Source: Macrolepiota albuminosa (Eukaryota > Basidiomycota > Agaricomycetes > Agaricales > Agaricaceae). Taken from it: 64,000 bases of DNA. The DNA is taken from NCBI GenBank assembly GCA_027475525.1, contig JAMWFC010000054.1, positions 992,001-1,056,000 on the forward strand, written 5' to 3'. The notes under the pieces were generated by a model. The model did no database searches and was not told the DNA's origin. It saw only the letters and a list, made by a program, of their open reading frames with translations. How positions within the stretch are numbered: the first letter of the stretch is position 1; each line of letters opens with the position of its first letter. The position numbers and the translations under genes were made by a program. Below are positions 56,541 to 64,000 of this stretch, in pieces.

Positions 56541-59128
56541 TCACCAAAGACGGTTGTCGGTAAAGAAGAAGTGAGTGGCGTATCGGATAAAGGTTGCGTA
56601 TTGCTCGTCGGTAAGGCCTGTAGGTCGCTTAAGGTCTTGTATCCATTGTTTGACTACTAACAGGCGACTGTCTTCCGCCTTTGCCTTGGCGGATCGGGGA
56701 ACGGCATCGTAGGTCAAGTTTCTACTGTCTTCTCTTAGCAGATGGGGTTCCTGTACGACTTTTACTGGTGGCAAGTCTTGTCCAAGAATGCTTGCCATGT
56801 AGAATGTGAGGGGTGCGCTAAAGATCTCGGGGCGGTAAGGGACAATGGGATGTAAAAGGATACAATGCTTGCCATGTAGAATGTGAGGGGTGCGCTAAAG
56901 ATTTCAGGGCGGTAAGAGACAATGGGATGTAGAAGGATACTGGCAGGCTGTTGCCGTCGTAGTAGGGGAATTGGCTGTTGTATAAGGTGCACAAAACCAT
57001 GTAATCTGTCGATCCAGTCCTCAAAATCGCCATCCACCTGTGGATCCACTGCCGGGTCGCCAGGCTGCCGCGGTCACCTAGAGAGTCCATCCGGTCTGTG
57101 GAAAGAGCTCTTGACGTGTACCAACTCAAAGTGAAACATGAGGATAGCGACTACCCACTGGTTCATGCTAGCGGATGGCTGGATGTCGGGATTCTGCAGC
57201 ATGCCTTTGATGTACCTAGCGTCGACTTCAACAATAAGGTTCCGTACGCCAATCAAATACATCTTTAGCGACCGGAAGGCTTTGAAGAGCCCATAGAGTT
57301 CTAGCTTAGGCTGACTGTAGCGAGACTCTCTGTCGTTTAGCATGATAGACCCAAAGCGGTTGTAGCGTTGCTGTTTCCAATTGTCGCTAAGACACTGACA
57401 CAAGAAGTAGCCAACGGCAATGTACGAGGTATCCACCGCCAAGATAACAGGGTTGGCAGAGCTATAGTCGATAGGAACTAGGGGTTTGGCGTCTTGTAAA
57501 GCTTTTACTAAGTCTTGTTGTGCAGTGACCTGGTCTGGCCCAAATTCAAAGGGCTCATTGGCACGGGTGAGTCGGTTAAGGGCATGTGCGTGATGGGCAA
57601 AATTCTTGACGAATATCCTGAGAACGCCTACAGTACCAAGAAAGGTGCGAACTTCAGATAGGTCGCGGCAAGGACCCCATCGCTTCAGAAGTGCTAGGCG
57701 AGACTCGTCGGGAACACGACTGTCAGGAGTGCAGATATGACCAAGTATTTTGAACCTTGGCGCACAAAGAAGGAGCTTATGGCCGCTAAAGGTACCACCG
57801 CTATACTTCATACGTTGGAGAACTCGATTGAGTAGCTGGAAAAACTCCCAAAGCGCTAAGCAAATGTTGGAGTTGTCGGGATGGGTCGCCGGTAAGCCGT
57901 TTACAAGTCGCCAGTCTTTGGGGCCTTTGACGCCAACATCATCAATGAAGCTAAGGACATTATGCGGTATCTCAGGTTGGAGGATAAAAGTGATGTCGTC
58001 ATGGAATATAGGGACTGAGTTTGTCCAGCCCATCGGCAAGGTAACTAGGCGCAGCACGCCAAACGGAGTTTGAAAAGTGGTAAGGTCTCGGGAAGAAGGG
58101 TGTATGAGGTGTTCGTCATAGCCAACATAAAGGTCAAGGGTGGCGCCACAAATACGCCCAGCAAAGGACTCGGCAACGTGGTCAGGGAAAGGTGGTACAC
58201 CAGAGTGTCATATGGTAACTCTATTCAGCGGTTCAAGACTGTGGACTATATGGAGATTGCCGTTCTTTTTGAGGACACAGAACCACCGGGAGCGGTAAGA
58301 GCTATTGGAAGGTTCGTAGACGCCAGCCTTAATCTTGGTCCTAATGATTTGGCAGACCTTGGCTTTGATTCCAGGCGGTAACGGTTGGTTGTGCTCAGTC
58401 CACGGCATGTGAGGAATGGTTGGGATCACCACAGGTGGGAAGAAATCTGTATGTAAACTGCCGTGTTCCGAGTCCTCCCAAGCGAAGGCTTTATCTTGCT
58501 TAGCGACAAGGTCGGTAAGGACATTCAACTCATCTTTGGTCAAAAATCCTGTGTCATGCTCCTTCGCGAATTGTTGTTGGCGTTCCGCGGTAAAACGTCC
58601 TGTGGGCTGAAAGGGTGGCAGATTCAGTGATAAGACTGGCATGTCAGCAAGAGGGTTGCCAATGATCTGGTGCTTGATTCTAAACGTCTCGGGAGAGTGC
58701 GTGGCGACGAGTTTTGTTTTAAGCGCAACTGGCTTATATTTCTTTTTGACTTGAACCCCTTTCCTTTTAGGAGCGTTAGCTTGGTTATATACAGAGGTGG
58801 AAAGGGGAATTGTAGCCTGTGGAGTGGCAAGTCCAAGAACGGCAGGAGACAATGCTCCAGGAAGGGTAGTGAGATAAGTATCGGTAGACGCAATGCTTTG
58901 AAAGGATTCGGAAGCGGTAAGGTACAAGTAAGCTAGAGCAGAGTCGGTAATGTTTTGATTTTTCTGGAAAAGCTCAGCGTCGGTAGCGAATAGAGTAGTT
59001 AAAACTTCTTCATCAAGAAAAGCAGTAGACACAACATTTACAAGACCAGTAGAATGGTCATATTCCAGCGTTAGCGCTACATCTCTGTGATCGTCGCCAA
59101 TCACCTCCTCGATGGTTTGTGAAAACAC
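56541..59128 (-). pseudogene. Outer gypsy reverse transcriptase and RNase H
   Basis: The polymerase begins in the frame starting at 59128. It shows SSYRSRWFCVLKKNGNLHIV, LRLVTLPMGWTNSV and the catalytic VLSFIDDVGVKGP, with Phe in place of the usual Tyr of YxDD. RNase H-like blocks include VILAVDTSYIAVGYFLCQ and SRYSQPKLELYGLFKAF. TGA codons at 58208 (after NRVTI) and 57074 (after GLSR) replace expected Arg. A 77-period duplication at 56787 breaks the frame, and removing one unit restores it. Confidence 0.9.
56787..56940. repeat. 77 bp tandem duplication 11 (imperfect)
   Basis: Two units beginning AATGCTTGCCATGTAG with period 77 and about four transition differences. It is the only clearly diverged pair among the fourteen. 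Confidence 0.9.
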
Positions 59129-60843
59129 TGGTGGGGAGGTTCGTTGGCGTGTTGATCAGTAAACTCCAGGGGCTTAGCGTGGGCGCCTTTTTGTTGTCCC
59201 CTAGGGAACGTTGGCACCGTTCGTCGGATTCCGGAATTGGGGTCGCTAATAGTTAAAGTGGTCTCGTCGTCGGTAACTGTCTTGACGATTGATCGCGCCA
59301 AGACGTCGAAGGGTCTGCCGAGTAGTAGGTTGTATGCCGGGGAACGTAAAATATGTATCTGCAAGTAGAAGGTGATGTTGCCAAAGGTGCAGGGCACGTT
59401 CTTGGCGAGGCCTAGGGATCTGTCCACCATACCGTTAGCACTCTGCATGTTTAGTATAACTGTAGGGTCATAAATGAGACCCAAATCGTTAGCGACTTCT
59501 GCTGCCATAGAAATGATCTGAGACCTGCTATCCACAATTGCCTCTACCTCGTGCTTGTTGTCTACTGTTAGCGCTACTGAGCGGATAGCGTGCGATTCTT
59601 GAGCAACGGTAAGGATTGCAGGATCTTCTCCATGGTCTACTGACCTAAGATAGGTCTCTACTGGGTCCACGGAGGTGGCGTTAGCGATGGTGTTGGCAGG
59701 AGAGTCTTCAGCATCCAGAGAGTCGACGGTAACTGAAAAACCAGGGAGCGCATCGTCAAGGTCCTCGACCTCGGCAACGGTTGTCGCCAAGGGTTGTTGG
59801 GGAGTGACAGCGGTCTTGACTTGGTTGCGGATGTCAGGAGCAATACTACAAAGTTCTTCTACTGACAAGGTGACAGCAGTTTTCATAATGCAGCTGAAGA
59901 CATGGTTGGATTTCTCTATGTCGAAAATTGGCGCGGTAGGTCGATAACCACCTTCAGGACGCTTCTTGGGTGTGGCAAAGTTTCGTTGTACGGGTGCGTG
60001 ATAACAGTTGGGAATCCCTGAGTAGGGATGGAGAGGTGGCAAGGGCGGTTCAGAAGCGGCAGCGGTCGACGATGGTTCTGGAGTGGTGGCTGGCGGTGTG
60101 GCAGGAGTAGGAGTCGGTAACTTGCTAGCGGGAGGCATTGGCTTGTATCCTTTAAGAGGTTGTTTAGGCTGCTTAACTTCAACCCCATCAAAGACCTGAT
60201 TCTTGAGTGAATCTAGCTCCTGCTGGAGCTTGGCGATACGTTTTTCTTGCGAGAAAGTAGGGTGGTTGCCAACGCTGTCGAAGTGTAAGACCTCGTGAAT
60301 CATTTGCTGTTGGGTCGCCTGCTCAGGGTCAGGGTTGGTGTTGCCAGAAAGCGTGCCGGTAACGATTTGTCCTGGGTTGCACCTATGCCATTCATCAACT
60401 CGTTCCTGGAAGGACTTCTTGTCCGGGTAGTTGGGGATGGTGGCGCCAGTAGTGAGGACTATCTTGCCGTCGATAGCCCTTCGAATTCTTCCTTGCCGAA
60501 TATAATTTTTGAGGGTAGCGCAGCGTCCTCTAGTCATAGTGTGGCCAATTTCCCCACAGAAGTGGCAAGGGCCAGATGCAGGTACATTAGCGGGTCGGTT
60601 AGTGAGATTGGTGGTAATCATAGTTTCAATACGAGTCATGGCGGATGCAACAGCAGCGGTAATGGCAGCGTTGAGATCCTCCTTCTTAACGAAGTTAGCA
60701 ACAGGAGGCGGGATGGGAATGATACCGTTAGTTCGCTCAGGTGGTGGGCTCGTCCTAGCGCGTTGCAACCCAATGCCAGTGTCTGTCCCCTTGAGAACCC
60801 ATTTACCGGCTTCAAAGATGTCGGCAACGTTATAGGGCTCGTC

Positions 60844-60997
60844 AGGGTGATGGGTCTGATGAACAATTTCTAGGCGACGAGCAATACAAGTCCACAGTGA
60901 AGTCGGGATGCCTTGCTGGAAGGGTGATGGGTCTGATGAACAATTTCTAGGCGACGAGCAATACAAGTCCACAGTGAAGTCGGGATGCCTTGCTGGA
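60844..60997. repeat. 77 bp tandem duplication 12
   Basis: Two units beginning AGGGTGATGGGTCTGATG inside gag of the outer element. Confidence 0.97.
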
Positions 60998-61426
60998 ATA
61001 GGCGACGTTCCTCGTTAATATAGAGCTTGCCGTTCTGCAGAAGCCACCTAGCAATTTTTTGGAATTTGCGGTAATACGTGGAGAATGCACCAAGGGAGGA
61101 GGTGCCACTGTTGAATGATTCCTGTACTAGTTTCTGGAGCTCGTTTACCGAGTATCGGGTAGCTTCTTCAGCGCCAGGGTATAACTGGATTACTGCCGTC
61201 TTCCAGCCTTCATACGAAGCGCCTTGGGCTGGAACGGGTGGGGCGGCAGGAACAAAGGCGGCAAACTCGGCAAGACCTGTCCACGTCTCTGTCGTGTCAT
61301 ACGATACGTATCTTGCCGCGTACTCCTTCATCTGTGTGTGGTCGGTAATGCCACAATCCCTGAATAAATACTCCAATTCCTTGAAATACTGGGAGAGCTC
61401 CCGTGGCTTGGACTCGTCCCAGAGAT

Positions 61427-61444
61427 CCCTCGCGGTGGGCTCCA
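61427..61444 (-). promoter_or_regulatory. Primer-binding site of outer gypsy
   Basis: On the minus strand TGGAGCCCACCGCGAGG begins three bases after the 5' LTR. It starts with TGG, as expected for pairing with a tRNA CCA end. The tRNA was not identified. Confidence 0.65.
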
Positions 61445-61598
61445 ATTTGATGACACCCAAAGTTTGGTCAGTAACAAATATAGTCATAGTGTTACCGTAC
61501 CAATTGCTTGCGTTGGGCGTGCTATAAGTGATGTGAGGAGTCCCGGGCAGGTCCCAGAGAACATGCCTATGAAAATGGGGAAAAATCGGTAACGGGGT

Positions 61599-61752
61599 CG
61601 GCAAGTGTCAAGCGCTAAGGTAAAGCGCCTAGGGAAGGAGCGGTAAGTGAACATGGCAAAGGTAAGCGGCAAGAACGGCAAGTGTCAAGCGCTAAGGTAA
61701 AGCGCCTAGGGAAGGAGCGGTAAGTGAACATGGCAAAGGTAAGCGGCAAGAA
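61599..61752. repeat. 77 bp tandem duplication 13
   Basis: Two units beginning CGGCAAGTGTCAAGCG in the right LTR; the left LTR has one. Confidence 0.97.
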
Positions 61753-61785
61753 CCTGGTATGCTTAGCGAGGTCTAAGCATCGATA

Positions 61786-61939
61786 ATGCCTGCCGTAGCT
61801 GCAAGGCGCGAATGTGTCGAGTGTTGGCGAGCGTCTGTAACTGCCGATGAGTTTGACGTTGCATGCCTGCCGTAGCTGCAAGGCGCGAATGTGTCGAGTG
61901 TTGGCGAGCGTCTGTAACTGCCGATGAGTTTGACGTTGC
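61786..61939. repeat. 77 bp tandem duplication 14
   Basis: Two units beginning ATGCCTGCCGTAGCTGC in the right LTR; the left LTR has one. Confidence 0.97.
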
Positions 61940-62529
61940 CGACCGTAAATGAGCTCTTGAGCGTAAGGGAGACTGAAGAAAGGGGAGCAGGAAACTCTGG
62001 TCTATTGTTCTATGTACAAGTTGGTAAGTATTTTTATACTACAATGAGTTCACCATCGCCAGTGGCCAATGATGCCAAAGTGCAGTAAACTAGAAAATTT
62101 TATAGGAGTAGCTCCAACGGTTTCAGATCCCTACCGTCCATTCAAGACCCTTAGCGACACCAGGCAGCAGATTGCGGTGCTAAACCATCAATCCATCACC
62201 CTTCTGTCTGTCCAAAATGTTTAGCAATGTCAGGCACCAAATTGAGGTGCTAGGTGATGTCAGACGCCAAGGTCAAACGCCAAGCTGTCTGTCAGTTTTT
62301 GATAGATCATCAGGCTTCTCGCTAAGCGCTGTTGTCAGTGACTGATGCCATCTGTCAGTTGTCATTCTGTCTGCCATCAGCGCTATCACTGATCAGATCT
62401 GCTTCTTGCCGTGCGCGGCCGTTAAATATTGCCAAAATTGGATAATTAGCACGCGCTAAGGTATCCCGAGTCGGTGCCGCGTTGCCATCACCTGCCGTTG
62501 ATGCGCTGATCCTGTATGGGGTCCTATCA

Positions 62530-62909
62530 GCGGGCAAGCTGGATGTGGTCATTGCACTTGTTAAACAAAAGCCAGCTCTGATCTCTGTGCATGCACAATT
62601 TCCATGGGGTATAGTGCTGCGATTTCAAGTTTGTGCAACTCTCATATGATGGTGACACACTTCTTGATCCATGGTGCCCAATTCTCAAGTCACAATGTAC
62701 TCTGCCATGCATTGATAAGTTTTAAATCTGATATGGACCTGGAAAAAGTGAAGCTTATGCTTAACTGCAGATGGGATAGAACATTCCAGGATGCTGGAAG
62801 GAAGACATTTCTTCAGTTTTTGTGCAGCAAAGGTCAGGGCACCCTTGTCAGGTACTTGAAGGCCCCATATGGGATGACATCTCATACTGTAAATGAAGAG
62901 ACACTATAA
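62530..62909 (+). pseudogene. DUF6535/ankyrin paralogue, right part
   Basis: Continues the interrupted copy from 40387 with GKLDVVIALVKQKPALIS, then DLEKVKLMLNCRWDRTFQDA, and ends HTVNEETL at 62909. The intact gene ends with the same NEETP-type tail. The piece has extra indels around 62600-62660, so the gene was probably already decaying. Confidence 0.88.
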
Positions 62910-63213
62910 TCTCTGCCTTCTTGATTCAATATATGCATATATGCAATTTTTATGTCCAAGTATACAACAGAGATACAGTGTGTACAATAATACCTCAAAC
63001 ATTTATTTATGTTATGTACTCGATGTGCCAAAGAAAACCAAGGGAGAACCTTCTGAAGGGGAAAAAAAGAGATCTGTAGAGATAATAAAGATATGTAGAA
63101 GTTGCCTGCCAAGCTTGCAGTCACAACAATGCGATGAGAAACATGGATTGAGTGTAAATACTGTAGACATGTTGGAGGATTGCATTGAAGCTTAGATGAC
63201 CAGGTAATCAATT
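62910..63213. repeat. Downstream flank of the ankyrin copy, inverted duplicate of 29700-29987
   Basis: Blocks such as TTTTTATGTCCAAGTATAC and CATTTATTTATGTTATGTAC match the reverse complement of the flank downstream of the intact DUF6535 gene. The duplication therefore extends beyond the coding region. Confidence 0.8.
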
Positions 63214-63426
63214 ATGGTTTTGATAGAAAGCCACAACACGTACTTGGTGCACCAATTCCTTTTTGGTCTGAGATCCTGGAGGGAATTTTTCCTTCAGGGG
63301 GGCACATTGCAGTTGAATGCAAACTGTTTGTTTGATCCTTATTGCACAAAGAAAGACCTCTACCATGCTCTCATTCCTGTGTCGGAGTTGTTTCCCAAGA
63401 CAGGACGGGTTATTGTTGGCACCTAA
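63214..63426 (+). pseudogene. Second copy of the conserved frame next to the DUF6535 gene
   Basis: Plus-strand relative of 29424-29696, with HNTYLVHQFLFGLRS and LYHALIPVSELFPK. Spacing to the ankyrin gene end is the same as in the intact locus. Confidence 0.5.
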
Positions 63427-63429
63427 TGT

Positions 63430-64000
63430 CTATACAAGAGGTGTCATGATTAGCCCGAGCTGTTCAGGATGATTATGCAAATGGGTGTGCATATAAGCAC
63501 AAGTGTGTATTAAGAACAGGAGGCAAAGGTCGTGAGGAGGGAGGTAAAAAGTGTTGCGACACCGCAGGTGGAGGTGGAGAGTGTGGATGTTAGGACGGGG
63601 CATGGGAGGAGGTATATGGCCATGGCGCAGGGCCAGGTGTGCAGTGTGGGTATGACCAAAGAAGGGGATGTGGTCCCGTCCAAAGCGGCATACATTGTGC
63701 AGCTTGAGAGTGAGTATCAGGAAGTGTTTGAAGCTTTGAAGGCTCAAGAAACAAGTCGAGCATCATAGACACAATCTGGTGAGCTGGAAGTTAGCAAGGC
63801 AATAGTCAGGAGTTGTTTGGGGGCACGGCACTTGAGCAGGCAGGGAGCTGTGGTGGTATATTGAACTTATGAATAAGATAGGAACAATAATCTTTAGGAA
63901 TTGGTAAGTGTCGTGAGATATAGACTGAGCGCTACAAAATAAGTTTTGGATCAAAGGTGGTTGTGCCTGCGTGACCTGTTATTTGACTTCTCACTGTGCC
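63430..64000. repeat. Dispersed repeat, third copy, and window edge
   Basis: The part up to about 63770 is the inverted relative of 29100-29423 and 32640-33000. The last 35 bases resemble 28884-28917 in direct orientation. No gene is supported. Confidence 0.5.

Larger units (their letters stand above)
59101..61487 (-). pseudogene. Outer gypsy gag-protease
   Basis: Gag begins MTIFVTDQTLGVIKLEPTA at 61487, inside the right LTR, and reads through the primer-binding site. It continues with LSQYFKELEYLFRDCGI and STYYRKFQKIARWLLQ. The knuckle CHFCGEIGHTMTRGRC is near 60540. The protease has VEAIVDSRSQIISM near 59530, where the essential Gly of DSG is Arg, a GGG-to-AGG-type change. The 77 bp duplication at 60844 splits the frame; removing one unit joins both halves in frame. 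The frame overlaps the RT frame by 28 nt at 59101-59128. Confidence 0.9.
40388..62529 (-). mobile_element. Outer Ty3/gypsy element (about 10.8 kb without nested insert)
   Basis: LTRs at 40388-41315 and 61448-62529 begin TGATGAC and end CCTATCA. A 4 bp target-site duplication GCGG (40384-40387 and 62530-62533) flanks it, and removing element plus one GCGG joins the ankyrin frame as HHASFAGKLDVVIAL. Orientation is minus: a polypurine tract abuts the left LTR and a primer-binding site abuts the right LTR. Minus-strand order is gag, protease, RT, RNase H, integrase, C-terminal tail; an antisense accessory gene lies between pol and the left LTR. Another gypsy element (44338-55628) is inserted in the pol C-terminal part. 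Confidence 0.96.
61448..62529 (-). repeat. Outer gypsy 5' LTR (right)
   Basis: 1082 bp including two 77 bp duplications; 928 bp without them, matching the left LTR. Confidence 0.95.

Noticed and set aside
40388..62529. CRISPR array or satellite interpretation of the dense short repeats
   Set aside because: The repeats are LTR copies and two-unit 77 bp duplications, without regular spacers. The host is a eukaryote.

Overview
The window is a stretch of a basidiomycete (Agaricomycete-type) nuclear genome. The signs are many intron-split genes with introns of about 45-65 nt, a FunK1-type fungal kinase, a DUF6535/ankyrin membrane protein, a HSPA12-like Hsp70, and abundant Ty3/gypsy and Ty1/copia retrotransposons. 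No rRNA, tRNA or CRISPR was recognised. Species cannot be named from sequence alone.

Positions 1-25,100 are gene-rich. In order they hold: a REX4-type 3'-5' exonuclease (-); coiled-coil protein A (+); a seven-exon FunK1 kinase (+); a 14-exon mitochondrial carrier with three 10-11 nt microexons (+); an Hsp70-like ATPase (-); coiled-coil protein B, a paralogue of A with the same intron position and phase (+); a secreted GH29 alpha-L-fucosidase (+); acireductone dioxygenase of the methionine salvage pathway (-); an unrecognised small gene (-); and a second, divergent kinase-like gene (+). These look like independent housekeeping and lineage-specific genes, not a pathway cluster.

Positions 25,800-33,000 are duplicated sequence. 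There is a direct tandem duplication carrying two F-box-like genes, then a DUF6535/ankyrin gene flanked by dispersed repeats.

Positions 33,030-62,529 are almost entirely nested retrotransposons whose target-site duplications can be read at base level. A 6.8 kb copia element (TSD CTCTG) holds a solo gypsy LTR. Next to it, an inverted paralogue of the DUF6535/ankyrin gene is split by a 22 kb gypsy insertion (TSD GCGG). That element is itself split inside pol by an 11.3 kb GC-rich chromodomain gypsy element (TSD GTAAT). Both gypsy elements lie on the minus strand. Each carries an antisense accessory gene between pol and the 3' LTR, with a Zn-cluster-like cysteine motif. The right end returns to the interrupted ankyrin gene and dispersed repeats.

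Two patterns cut across the window. First, fourteen tandem duplications all have a period of exactly 77 bp, and removing one copy restores reading frames and LTR lengths; this looks like a k=77 assembly-overlap artefact. Second, the copia element is interrupted by TGA codons in places that expect CGA arginine, the mark of C-to-T decay at CpG.
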